Shown in pieces: positions 24,277 through 32,881 of a DNA stretch of 64,000 bases. Every line of letters begins with the position of its first letter. Within the stretch, counting starts at the first letter, position 1. Where the stretch lies: the NCBI RefSeq assembly GCF_003269035.1, contig NZ_QLTK01000014.1, forward strand, positions 62,001 through 126,000, read 5' to 3'. The notes beneath the pieces are model-generated. The model searched no databases. It had not been told where the DNA came from and saw only the letters and a program-made list of their open reading frames with translations. This DNA comes from Paraburkholderia bryophila (lineage in GTDB: Bacteria > Pseudomonadota > Gammaproteobacteria > Burkholderiales > Burkholderiaceae). The position numbers were made by a program, and so were the translations under genes.

Positions 24277-25158
24277 TCACGCCGGCGCGGGCTCCTGGCA
24301 CACGCTGCCAAGCCGGCCGTGCTGCGCGAAGCCGAGCGATGCGTAGATTTTTCCGGCGTGATAGTTCTCGTCCGCAACCATCACCAGGCGATCGGCCGAA
24401 CCGGCCGTCGCGCGGATCACCGCGCTGACCAGCGTTTTGCAGATCCTTTGGTTGCGATGCTGCTTGCTGGTAATGACCGCCTGAAAGCGTCCAATACGGC
24501 CGAAAAAGAACAGCCCGAGACTGCCCACCTGCTCGCCGTCGATAAACGCCCCCCACCACGCGCCGAAGCCACGGTCAATGAGGCTTTTATGTGCGATCTG
24601 CTGATGCGCCATATAGCGCTGCGAAGTGGGGTTGGCCGGGTCCGGCATATCCGCGAGTTGCATGGCGGCCCAGTCGTCCCAGTCATGCTGCGAGTGGAAT
24701 GCGCGGACTTCGAGGTTCGCGTGGGCCGCAGCCGGACGGATTTGATCGGGCGTGGCGCTCAGTACGCGGCACAAGGTGGCGTCGTAACCGCGCTCCACAA
24801 ACGCGTTGAGATTCACGGTGCCCGCATCCTTTTCGGACCACGTAAACGTGCGATGCGCGATCGACGGCGGGACGCCGACGAGCCGCGCGAAGTCGTCCTC
24901 CAGCCGGTTGATATCGGCTGCCGAAGGCCGGTCGCGCAACACCAGCATATTGCCGAAAAAGTAGTCGGGCGCCTGCGGCGTGCGAACCACCAGGTAGCGA
25001 TCCGTCGATTCCACGCTGCCGATTTCGGCATGCAGCAGGAGATCGGTGGCGAGTCCAAGGTTTTCGGGCAGAACGGGCATGAGGTCGATCGTCTCGGTGG
25101 GGACGGCAACGATGCGCGGGCAACGGTCGCCTTTCTCATGGTGTCGATGCATTTGCAT
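24277..25158 (-). CDS. GNAT family N-acetyltransferase
   Basis: A 293-residue protein whose C-terminal part (about residues 140-285) is a GNAT domain: the acetyl-CoA loop is SKQHRNQRICKTLVSAVI, preceded by WWGAFIDGEQVGSLGLFFFG (strands 2-4) and followed by MVADENYHAGKIYASLGF, the classical late GNAT motif. The first 135 residues form a second domain possibly related to another, degenerate GNAT fold (NLNAFVERGYDATL mirrors the YxxxGF end of a GNAT unit), so this may be a tandem GNAT. The substrate is unknown. ATG at 25158 lies within a palindromic CGATGCA/TGCATCG (25145-25160). Confidence 0.75.
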   Translation of the reverse strand: MQMHRHHEKGDRCPRIVAVPTETIDLMPVLPENLGLATDLLLHAEIGSVESTDRYLVVRTPQAPDYFFGNMLVLRDRPSAADINRLEDDFARLVGVPPSIAHRTFTWSEKDAGTVNLNAFVERGYDATLCRVLSATPDQIRPAAAHANLEVRAFHSQHDWDDWAAMQLADMPDPANPTSQRYMAHQQIAHKSLIDRGFGAWWGAFIDGEQVGSLGLFFFGRIGRFQAVITSKQHRNQRICKTLVSAVIRATAGSADRLVMVADENYHAGKIYASLGFAQHGRLGSVCQEPAPA

Positions 25159-25255
25159 CGATTGGAGGCACGCGGGCCGAGCCGCAAAGCGCGATGCCGC
25201 GATCGTCGGCGATTTCGCCGGTAGCGTCGATGGCTCGGCGCGAGGGGCCAGGCGC

Positions 25256-25729
25256 TCAGAGCGCGGGCTTGAACACCATCAGCCAGTAGACCGCCACCAT
25301 CGCCACGAACGCGGGATAGCCCAGCCATTCCCAGTAGCGCGCATAGCGCCAGTACTGCTCGGGCAAGGCAGCCACGCCGCTCGTGTCCGCGCCGGCGGCG
25401 ATCTTTGCCATCTCCAGTTGAAGCCAGACTACCGGCAGCCAGCAGACGCCGGCTACCAGGTACAGGCCGCCGGCCGTGACGATCCACGGTGTGCTCCACG
25501 GCCAGCCGGCCGTGTGCGCGAGCCACATGCCCGATAGCGGCTGAAACACGACGGCCGGCGTGGTGAACCAGAGGTCGGCCCGCACCACCAGCCGCGACAC
25601 GGTCGCGATGGCCGGGACGCAACGCGTGCGGTTCGTAAAGAACAGATAGAACGCCGTACCGAAGCCGGTGCCCACCAACAGCACCGACGACATGATGTGC
25701 AAGGTCTTGATCGCGAGATAAAGGTTCAT
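25256..25729 (-). CDS. DUF2269 family membrane protein
   Basis: A 157-residue integral membrane protein of the DUF2269 family (YLAIKTLHIMSSVLLVGTGFGTAFYLFF at the N-terminus is typical), with four membrane helices at about residues 5-30, 52-72, 80-105 and 132-153. A His in the first helix and Trp-rich loops recall quinone- or haem-binding membrane proteins, but no function is established. Its ATG overlaps the stop of the upstream SDR-DoxX gene (ATGA), so the two form an operon under the GbsR-type operator at 27060-27089. Confidence 0.8.
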   Translation of the reverse strand: MNLYLAIKTLHIMSSVLLVGTGFGTAFYLFFTNRTRCVPAIATVSRLVVRADLWFTTPAVVFQPLSGMWLAHTAGWPWSTPWIVTAGGLYLVAGVCWLPVVWLQLEMAKIAAGADTSGVAALPEQYWRYARYWEWLGYPAFVAMVAVYWLMVFKPAL

Positions 25730-27048
25730 GGTTGTGGTTCTTCGCTAAACAGAACGAGCAGGAGTGCGAGGATCGGCAGGTTCTTCAGCAACGGGCCGAA
25801 CGGATGCCAGAGAAATTCGGGCATGGCGACCGCAATCGCCAGCGAGTACGCGGCGATCAGTCCGCCCTGCATCGCCCAGAGCCGCCGGCCCGGCCGGACC
25901 AGCGTGGCCACGCCGAAAGCCAGATCCAACGCCGACGCGAGATAGAGCGCGGCGATGGCGACGGCGCCATGCAGGTGCACGTGGGCGAGCAGAGCAAGAC
26001 TGGCCGCGCGCGGGTAGATGAACGCGCTGCACAGCGCCGTCCAGATCCAGGTGACGGCCAGCGCGCCACGCAACACCGCCGGGCGCCACGCGGCTAGCGC
26101 TTCGAGGCGCACCGGTAGCGCGTCGGCGGGGCGGATGAAGGTTTCGATACCGGCGGGCTGGCGGCCCAACACCCTCGCGGTCGTCGCGACCGGCGCGGTG
26201 CTGCCCGATTGCAACATGCGCCACGTGTCGCGAGTGAGCATGGAGTGCGGCACGCGATCGAGCAGCGCCGCGCTCAAGCCGACCGCCGCGGCGGGAATAC
26301 CCAGGCTTCGGGCCGGCGGCAGTCCCATCGACGCACGATACGTCGCCAGCATCTGCCGATACTCGAGTTGCGTGCCACCGACGAGATCGAGCACCGGTTG
26401 GTCTGTCCTGCTACCGTCGACCAGACGCACGACGACCTCGGCAAGTTCGTCGAGGTGAATCGGTCGCAACACCTGGTGACCGCCCGCCGGCAGCGGATGG
26501 ATCGGCAAGCTCGCGACGCTGCGAAAAAAGCGCGCCGACGCACCGCGCGGCCCGTACACCAGTGCCGGCCGCAGCACATGATGCGCGACGGGCAACGACA
26601 GCAGATAGGTGTCGGCGGCGCGCTTGCTGGTGAAGTAGGCCGTCTCGCCGTCGTGCGCGCCGAGCGCTGAAACCTGCACGATGTGCCGGACGCCGGCGTT
26701 GAACGCCGCCTCGAACAGTGCGACCGGCGCGCGCCGATGGATCCGCTCGAAGGTCTGATCGCCACGTTCGAGCAGAATGCCGACCGCGTTGATCACCACG
26801 TCGATATCGCGCAGCCTTGGCAGCCAGACTGCGGGGTCGAGATCGGCGGTGTAGTCGATCGCGACTTCGTCGTCGTGCCTGGCGTGCCGCACGCCTTTGC
26901 GCACCCGATGCCCGCCGCTCGCAAGCGCGTCGCACAGCGCACAGCCGATGAAACCTTCTGCGCCGCAAACGAGGATGTTCATGCTGCGTGCTGGGACGGA
27001 CGGGCGAGCGGACAGGCAAGCGGACGTCAGGGGCTGTTCCATTTTCAT
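25726..27048 (-). CDS. NAD(P)-binding SDR/epimerase fused to a DoxX-like membrane domain
   Basis: A 440-residue two-part protein. The N-terminal half (about residues 23-240) is an atypical short-chain dehydrogenase with the nucleotide loop GAEGFIG (about 29-35) and a YFTSK site where the family has YxxxK. The C-terminal half (about 320-435) has four membrane helices and matches DoxX-like proteins. Such fusions are thought to act on membrane redox carriers, but the substrate is unknown. Three possible starts exist: ATG at 27048, ATG at 27042 (best spaced from AAGAGA) and ATG at 26982 directly before the Rossmann fold. The operator at 27060-27089 lies just upstream. Four-base overlap with the DUF2269 gene. 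Confidence 0.8.
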   Translation of the reverse strand: MKMEQPLTSACLSARPSVPARSMNILVCGAEGFIGCALCDALASGGHRVRKGVRHARHDDEVAIDYTADLDPAVWLPRLRDIDVVINAVGILLERGDQTFERIHRRAPVALFEAAFNAGVRHIVQVSALGAHDGETAYFTSKRAADTYLLSLPVAHHVLRPALVYGPRGASARFFRSVASLPIHPLPAGGHQVLRPIHLDELAEVVVRLVDGSRTDQPVLDLVGGTQLEYRQMLATYRASMGLPPARSLGIPAAAVGLSAALLDRVPHSMLTRDTWRMLQSGSTAPVATTARVLGRQPAGIETFIRPADALPVRLEALAAWRPAVLRGALAVTWIWTALCSAFIYPRAASLALLAHVHLHGAVAIAALYLASALDLAFGVATLVRPGRRLWAMQGGLIAAYSLAIAVAMPEFLWHPFGPLLKNLPILALLLVLFSEEPQP

Positions 27049-27059
27049 TCTCTTAATTA

Positions 27060-27089
27060 CTGTTATTTCTGTATTAACAGAAATAACAG
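27060..27089. promoter_or_regulatory. Operator A: perfect 13-bp-arm palindrome before the SDR-DoxX operon
   Basis: Arms CTGTTATTTCTGT (27060-27072) and ACAGAAATAACAG (27077-27089) are exact complements around ATTA. The core TTTCTGT-N4-ACAGAAA recurs at two other sites beside the GbsR-type regulator gene. It stands 12 bp before the first possible start codon of the operon, where a bound dimer would block transcription. Confidence 0.75.
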
Positions 27090-27128
27090 GTCAAAAAAAC
27101 GGACGATCCGATCGTCCGCGCCTTCGTG

Positions 27129-27659
27129 CTAGCTCTTCGTCCGTCTCATCGTTCGACTGAGTTTCGCGCCCATGCCGAGGGTTTTCATCAGCGTTTCGGG
27201 TTTCATGCGCAGCATCTCGTCGGACCAGGTGGTCAAGGTTTCGAGAAACTGCAGCGTGTCGCGAATCCGTTGCTCGGTGTCGCGGCTTTCCTGCGCCATT
27301 TCCGGGCTGTCGAGACTGTCTTTCAGCACCGTGAGCGTCGGATCGATCTCGCGCTGCCGGCGCCCCTCGACGATCAGCTTGAACAGTTCCCAGATATCCG
27401 TGGAGGTCTCGAAGTGATCGCGCCGGTCGCCCATGACGTGTACCACTTTCGCGAGGCGCCACGACTGGAGTTCCTTCAGACTCGTACTGACATTGGAGCG
27501 GGCGACGCCCAGCGTGTCCGCGATCTCGTCTGCCGCGATAGGGCGGCCCAGCAGATACAGCAGCGCGTGGATTTGCGCGACCGTGCGGTTGACGCCCCAG
27601 CGCGAGCCCATTTCGCCCCAGTGGAGAATGAATCGTTCAGCAATCGGTGTGAGTTCCAT
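27129..27659 (-). CDS. GbsR/MarR family transcriptional regulator
   Basis: A 176-residue regulator of the GbsR branch of the MarR superfamily, with winged-helix DNA-binding region at about residues 20-95 (GRPIAADEIADTLGVARSNVSTSLKELQSW as recognition helix area, then a wing at MGDRRDHFETS) and a helical dimerisation tail. The ATG at 27659 is chosen; a TTG at 27695 would put the start inside operator B. The gene lies between its likely targets: the SDR-DoxX/DUF2269 operon downstream on the same strand and the DUF393 gene on the other strand, each carrying the same palindrome. Repression relieved by an oxidant or osmolyte-like ligand is the family pattern; the ligand here is unknown. Confidence 0.88.
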   Translation of the reverse strand: MELTPIAERFILHWGEMGSRWGVNRTVAQIHALLYLLGRPIAADEIADTLGVARSNVSTSLKELQSWRLAKVVHVMGDRRDHFETSTDIWELFKLIVEGRRQREIDPTLTVLKDSLDSPEMAQESRDTEQRIRDTLQFLETLTTWSDEMLRMKPETLMKTLGMGAKLSRTMRRTKS

Positions 27660-27683
27660 GTCCGGGACTCTATTTCCTTCGGT

Positions 27684-27705
27684 TATTTCTGTCAAGACAG
27701 AAATA
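27684..27705. promoter_or_regulatory. Operator B: palindrome before the GbsR-type gene
   Basis: Arms TATTTCTGT (27684-27692) and ACAGAAATA (27697-27705) are exact complements around CAAG. It is 25 bp upstream of the regulator ATG on the minus strand, so it is well placed for autoregulation. Confidence 0.75.
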
Positions 27706-27735
27706 TAGCTTGACGGACAAGCCGTACCGATCTAA

Positions 27736-27753
27736 TTTCTGTTCTAACAGAAA
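27736..27753. promoter_or_regulatory. Operator C: palindrome before the DUF393 gene
   Basis: Arms TTTCTGT (27736-27742) and ACAGAAA (27747-27753) around TCTA, with the same core and spacer length as operators A and B. It overlaps a weak -10 for a promoter whose -35 is TTGACG at 27710-27715, and lies 37 bp before the DUF393 ATG. Sites B and C are 52 bp apart centre to centre, close to five helical turns. Confidence 0.7.
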
Positions 27754-27790
27754 CAACGGAATAGCCGGAATCGGCGGAAGGAGATCCATC

Positions 27791-28210
27791 ATGACGCATC
27801 CTGAACTCACGCTTTACATCGACGGTAACTGTCCGCTTTGCGTTGCCGAGTGGAACCGGCTGCGGCAATGGGATCGGCATGCCTGGCTGGGCTTCGTCGA
27901 TATCGCGCAACCGGGCTTCGATCCCGCGCCGCTCGGCGTCGAGCTGGCGGACCTGAACCGTCAGTTGCACGGGTGGACCGCGGGCGGTGAATGTGTCGTG
28001 GGAATCGATAGTTTCATTGCCGCCTACACGCTGGTCGGACGCGGCTGGATGGTCGCGCCGCTGCGGATCACGGTGATGCGTCCGGCTTTCAAGGCGCTGT
28101 ATCGCGGGTTTGCCCGCAATCGCATGCACATCTCGAGATGGCTCGGTGTGCGCGCCGTTGCCGAGTGCGCGGACGGGACCTGCGCCGTCAAGACCGACCC
28201 CTTCCGCTGA
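27791..28210 (+). CDS. DUF393 / DCC family thiol-disulfide protein
   Basis: A 139-residue protein of the DCC (DUF393) family, named for DGNCPLC at about residues 12-18, a thioredoxin-like CPxC site with Cys15 and Cys18; the family is thought to perform thiol-disulfide exchange. Further conserved blocks are AAYTLVGRGWMVAPLR and a C-terminal region. A strong ribosome site (GGAAGGAGA) stands before the ATG at 27791, supporting this start over longer frames. It is divergent from the GbsR-type regulator and shares its operator sequence. Combined with the SDR-DoxX and DUF2269 genes this suggests a membrane-redox module. Confidence 0.85.
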   Translation: MTHPELTLYIDGNCPLCVAEWNRLRQWDRHAWLGFVDIAQPGFDPAPLGVELADLNRQLHGWTAGGECVVGIDSFIAAYTLVGRGWMVAPLRITVMRPAFKALYRGFARNRMHISRWLGVRAVAECADGTCAVKTDPFR

Positions 28211-28391
28211 ACCGCCGTCGCCCCTGAGAAAAAATTCTCACCAACGCCGATGGTGCACTGCGGTGTGATCTCCTGAAGCGCGCGTGCTAAAAATCGTCCC
28301 ATACGTTTCAGCTTTGGAGACGATGCGGCGCCTCAGGTGGCGCACAATGCCTCCAGCACCCGACAAGCGCTGAATTCGCCGGAGACTCGCG

Positions 28392-29564
28392 ATGCCGTAC
28401 GTTCCGTCAACCCGACACATCGACCGCGTGTGCAACGTCATCGAGGGGCGCACGGTGCGTCCAGGCGTGGACGGTGCGCGGCTCGCGTCCTCGTACCGGC
28501 GTTCGCTCGAACACTATCACCTCGATCCGGGCGCGACCGTCGGACCGCGCGTACTCACCGTGCCCGAATTGCGCGACGTCCAGCATCGCGAGGAATCGTT
28601 TCTGCGCGCGTCCGGGCAGTGTTTGTCGCGGCTTCATGAAATGGTGCGCGAAGCCGATTACTGCGTGATGCTGACCGACGCACAGGGCGTGACGATCGAC
28701 TACCGCGTGGACCGCGAACGCCGTCACGATTTCAAGCGCGCGGGCCTGTACCTCGGTTCGTGCTGGTCGGAAAGCGAGGAGGGCACCTGTGGCGTGGCCA
28801 GCGTGCTGCTCGACGCCGAGCCGATCACCGTGCATCGCATGGATCATTTTCGTGCCGCGTTCACCACGCTGACCTGCAGCGCCTCGCCGATCTTCGGCTT
28901 GCATGGCGAACTGCTCGGCGTGCTCGACGCCTCCGCCGTGCGTTCCCCCGACGAACGCGAGAGCCAGCGGCTCGTCAATCACATCGTGCGGCAGAGCGCG
29001 TTGCTGATCGAGGACGCGTATTTTCTCAACGCCGCGACCGACTGCTGGGTGCTGCTCGCGCACCGCAATCGCCACTACGTGGAAGCGCAGCCGGAAATCC
29101 TGATTGCCGTCGACGCCTGCGGCAATGCGATCGCCGCGAACCGGCGCGCGCGCGAATGCGTACCCGCGCTCAATCAATTGCCGCGTCATGTGACGGCCTT
29201 GTTCGATATTCCGGCTGAACGCCTGTTCGAGGCCAAGGCCGCGCGCGGTCTCGTCTCGCTCAGACTGAACGATAGCGGTTCGCCGCTGTATGCGCGGGTG
29301 CGTGCGCCGTTGCTCGCGCGCACGGCAAGACGGCCGGCCCACATGCCGCGCGATCTCGCGGCGGCGCGGGTTGCTTCAAAGGCCACGGCGCAGACCACGC
29401 CGCCCCTGTCCGACGACGATGCGCTCGAACGCAGCCGCATCGTCGCCGCGATGAGCGACGCGAAATGGCGCACCGAACTCGCCGCGCAGGCGCTGGGTAT
29501 TTCGCGCGCGACCTTGTACCGGCGCATTGCGCGGCTGGACATCAAACCGCCGCACAAGTGTTAG
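28392..29564 (+). CDS. AcoR-like GAF/PAS/Fis-HTH regulator lacking the AAA+ domain
   Basis: A 390-residue regulator. The N-terminus and GAF region (about residues 20-205: SYRRSLEHYHLDP, EADYCVMLTDAQGVTIDY, GLYLGSCWSESEEGTCGV) match AcoR, the acetoin-catabolism activator, then a PAS-like region (about 235-300) and a Fis-type HTH (about 354-386, LAAQALGISRATLYRRI). Typical AcoR proteins have about 650 residues with a sigma-54-contacting AAA+ ATPase (GAFTGA) between these parts; it is absent here. It may therefore act on sigma-70 promoters or as an antagonist. GGAG precedes the ATG at 28392. The neighbouring flavin monooxygenase gene, 85 bp downstream, is the obvious target. Confidence 0.85.
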   Translation: MPYVPSTRHIDRVCNVIEGRTVRPGVDGARLASSYRRSLEHYHLDPGATVGPRVLTVPELRDVQHREESFLRASGQCLSRLHEMVREADYCVMLTDAQGVTIDYRVDRERRHDFKRAGLYLGSCWSESEEGTCGVASVLLDAEPITVHRMDHFRAAFTTLTCSASPIFGLHGELLGVLDASAVRSPDERESQRLVNHIVRQSALLIEDAYFLNAATDCWVLLAHRNRHYVEAQPEILIAVDACGNAIAANRRARECVPALNQLPRHVTALFDIPAERLFEAKAARGLVSLRLNDSGSPLYARVRAPLLARTARRPAHMPRDLAAARVASKATAQTTPPLSDDDALERSRIVAAMSDAKWRTELAAQALGISRATLYRRIARLDIKPPHKC

Positions 29565-29649
29565 CCGCGCGGCACCGATTTCTTTAGCGGGCGTAGAACC
29601 CGCGTTTCCCATCGAAGTTCGATTATCCGTTCTGTATGGAGGAGCAACC

Positions 29650-31451
29650 ATGCCTGAAAATAACGTCACACCTGCGATATCCGGCGTGCTGGAGACGCTG
29701 GAAAGCGCGCTGAAACGCGGCGACGTCGCGGCCGCCGTCGAGCTGTTCCAGTCCGATTGCTACTGGCGCGATCTGGTCGCGTTCACGTGGAATATCAAAA
29801 CCCTCGAAGGCCGCGAGCCGATCGCGGAAATGTTGAGCGCACAACTAGGCGCGATCAAGCCGTCGAATTTCAAGCTCGCGGAGCCTGAACCTGCTACCGA
29901 CGCGAACCGTGTGACGCAAGGCTGGATCACGTTCGAAACCGAGGTGGCGCGCGGTAGCGGCTTCATTCGTTTGAAGGACGGCCGCATCTGGACCCTGCTG
30001 ACCACCATGGCCGAACTCAAGGGTTACGAAGAGCCGAAGGGCGCGAAGCGGCCGATGGGCGCCGAACACGGTGCGCGTCAGAACCGCACGAGCTGGAAGG
30101 AAAATCGCGAAGCCGAACTCGACGCGCTGGGCACCTCCACGCAACCGTATTGCCTGATCGTCGGCGGCGGCCAGGGTGGTATCGGGCTCGGCGCGCGGCT
30201 GCGGCAACTCGGCGTGCCGACCATCATCGTCGATAAAAACGAGCGGCCCGGCGATGCCTGGCGTAAGCGCTACAAAACGCTCTGCCTGCACGATCCGGTC
30301 TGGTACGACCATATGCCCTACCTGCCGTTTCCGGACAACTGGCCGGTCTTCACGCCGAAAGACAAGATCGGCGACTGGCTCGAAATGTATACGAAAGTGA
30401 TGGAACTGAACTACTGGGGCGGCACGACCTGCAAGTCCGCGGTGTACGACGAAGCCAAGGGCGTATGGACCGTGGAAGTCGAGCGCGGCGACCGCACGAT
30501 CGTATTGCACCCGAAGCAGCTGGTACTCGCCACCGGGATGTCGGGCAAGCCGAATCTGCCGAAATTCAAGGGCATGGACGTGTTCAAGGGCGAGCAGCAT
30601 CACTCGTCGCAGCATCCGGGGCCGGACAACTATCGCGGCAAGAAGGTCGTGGTGATCGGCGCGAACAATTCGTCGCACGATATTTGCGCCGCGCTCTGGG
30701 AGGCGGGCGTCGATGTGACGATGGTGCAGCGTTCGTCGACCCACATCGTCAAGTCGGATTCGCTGATGGAATTCGCACTCGGCGATCTGTACTCGGAGCG
30801 CGCGGTCGCCGCCGGCATGACGACCGCGAAGGCCGATCTGACTTTTGCGTCGATCCCGTACGCGATTCTTCACGAGTTCCAGATTCGGTGTTCAACGCGA
30901 TCCGCGAGCGCGACGCCGAGTTTTACGCCAGGCTGGAAAAAAGCGGCTTCCTGCTCGATTTCGGCGACGACGATTCCGGACTATTCATGAAGTATCTGCG
31001 GCGCGGTTCGGGCTATTACATCGACGTCGGCGCGTCGCAACTGGTGGCCGACGGCAAGATCAAACTGAATAGCGGCGTGGATGTGGTCGAACTGAAAGAG
31101 CATTCGGTGTTGCTGAGCGACGGCACCGAGCTCGAGGCGGATGTGGTGGTGTACGCAACGGGTTACGGCTCGATGAACGGCTGGGCCGCCGACCTGATTT
31201 CGCGCGAAGTCGCCGACAAGGTGGGCAAGGTGTGGGGGCTCGGTTCGAACACGACGAAAGACCCAGGCCCGTGGGAGGGCGAGCAGCGCAACATGTGGAA
31301 GCCCACGCAGCAGCAGGCGCTATGGTTTCATGGCGGCAACCTGCATCAGTCGCGGCATTACTCGCAGTACCTGTCGTTGCAAATCAAGGCGCGGATGGAG
31401 GGGCTTGCGACGCCGGTGTTCGGGCTGCAGAAGGTGCATCACCTGTCGTAG
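29650..31451 (+). pseudogene. Flavin-containing monooxygenase with N-terminal NTF2-like domain, interrupted by a frameshift
   Basis: Two frames encode one protein. Frame one runs 29650-30885 (412 residues: NTF2/SnoaL-like domain about 1-130, FAD motif GGGQGG at about 165, FMO motif FKGEQHHSSQHP, NADP motif VVVIGANNSSHD). Frame two continues 30888-31451 (VFNAIRERDAEFYARLEKSG to KVHHLS). At 30885-30886 the sequence reads ATTCGGTG where ATTCCGGTG would restore one continuous frame of about 600 residues, so a single C has been lost in a two-C run, or the base call is wrong. Unchanged family motifs on both sides suggest a recent event. A GGAGGAG ribosome site precedes the ATG. Without repair the first frame ends at 30990, giving a truncated protein lacking the C-terminal FAD/substrate part. 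Confidence 0.85.
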
Positions 31452-31513
31452 CGCGAGCGGGGCGCGGGGTTGCCGTAGAGGGCTGCCCCGCGTGCTGCGC
31501 GGCCGTCGATCGC

Positions 31514-32881
31514 TCAGGACATGGCGGGCAGCGTCACATTCACTTCCAACCCGCCGCCGTGCCGGTTGCTCAGCGAAATGTCGCCGCCATGCGCCTGAAT
31601 CACCGCGCGCGCCGATGTCAGCCCCAGCCCCATGCCGCCCGTCGACCGGTTGCGGGACTGTTCGAGGCGATAAAACGGCGCGAACACTTTTTCGAGCGCA
31701 TACGGTGGAATGCCGGGGCCGTAGTCGATCACCTTCAGGTGGATCTGGGTGGCCGAGCATTTCAGCTCCAGCTCCGCACGGTTGCCGTATTTCAACGCAT
31801 TGTCGACCAGGTTCGCACACGCGCGCCGGAATGAAAACGGTCGTCCGCTGAAGGCGAAACGCTCGGGGCCGGCGTAGAAAACCGGCTTGCCCTGATCGCT
31901 GTAATCGTCGGCGATGGTGCGCAGCAGGCCGGCGAAATCGAACACGGTCGTTTCTTCGTTCTTGTAGTCGTCGCGAAAGAAAGACAGCGCGGAATCCGCC
32001 ATGGCCTGCAGATCGTCGACATCGCGGAACAAACGCTCGCGTTGATCGTCGTCTTCGATAAATTCGCCGCGCAGCCGGATTTTCGTGAGCGGCGTGCGCA
32101 AATCGTGCGACATGGCCGCCAGCATCGCGGTACGGTCTTCGACGAATTTGCGCAACTGCGCCTGCAGTGCGTTGAAGGCCGCGATCGCGGCGCGCAGTTC
32201 GCGCGGCCCCGCTTCGCGCACCGGGCCGGAACGCGGATCGCCGCCGAAACGGCGCAGGTCGTCGGCAAAACGCCGTAGCGGCTTGGACAGAAAATACGTG
32301 GCCACGACCGAGGCCGCCAGAATGGACAACACCACGAACCCCAGCGCAATCGCGATCTGCGCCGGCCGCGGCAATCCCCACGCGCGACGGGTGGCGGTGA
32401 ACACGAGCCAACTGCCGTCGTTCAGTCCGGCGGCCAGAAAATAGGCGTGCGGATGGCGGGCGCGATCGTAGTTCGGCAAGCTGCGCGATACGTCGTCGTT
32501 CGATTTGAACAGCAAGACGGTGCGCGGGTGGCCATTTGCCGCGAACCACTGGGTGAGCTCCGCGTCGGTGCGGCTCGTGGTGGGCGCCTTTGCGAGCACG
32601 TGCGCGGTCGGCGAGCCGGCCGGATACCAGTCGACCGAGGTTGCCGGAATGTGCGACGCGCCGGCCACCGGCTGACGATAGTTTGCCGGCACGGTCTCGA
32701 CCATCAGGATGATGTCGTTGGCCCGGCCGAGCAGCGCGGTTTCCTCGACCGACGGCCGCGCCCACACGCCCGCGAAGTGATTGAACACCACGCTGAGCAA
32801 CAGTACGCCGACGATCGCTGAGCCGACCGTGAGCGCGATACGCCAGCCGATGGTATCGGGCGGCCGCAGGCTGATTTTCAT
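31514..32881 (-). CDS. Sensor histidine kinase (EnvZ-like)
   Basis: A 455-residue membrane kinase. Membrane helices at about 13-33 and 176-198 enclose a periplasmic domain of about 140 residues; HAMP follows (about 199-250), then the dimerisation helix with phospho-acceptor His259 in SHDLRTPL, and the ATPase domain with N-box NLVDNALKYG, G1 DYGPGIP and G2 GGMGLGL. Its ATG overlaps the stop of the response regulator gene (ATGA), so both are co-translated, regulator first. The signal is unknown; divergent mipA suggests an envelope or osmotic signal. Confidence 0.92.
   Translation of the reverse strand: MKISLRPPDTIGWRIALTVGSAIVGVLLLSVVFNHFAGVWARPSVEETALLGRANDIILMVETVPANYRQPVAGASHIPATSVDWYPAGSPTAHVLAKAPTTSRTDAELTQWFAANGHPRTVLLFKSNDDVSRSLPNYDRARHPHAYFLAAGLNDGSWLVFTATRRAWGLPRPAQIAIALGFVVLSILAASVVATYFLSKPLRRFADDLRRFGGDPRSGPVREAGPRELRAAIAAFNALQAQLRKFVEDRTAMLAAMSHDLRTPLTKIRLRGEFIEDDDQRERLFRDVDDLQAMADSALSFFRDDYKNEETTVFDFAGLLRTIADDYSDQGKPVFYAGPERFAFSGRPFSFRRACANLVDNALKYGNRAELELKCSATQIHLKVIDYGPGIPPYALEKVFAPFYRLEQSRNRSTGGMGLGLTSARAVIQAHGGDISLSNRHGGGLEVNVTLPAMS

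Noticed and set aside
24086-24559. N-terminal extension of the diguanylate cyclase
   Set aside because: Extension overlaps the GNAT gene; GGGGAGG before the ATG at 24085 decides the start.
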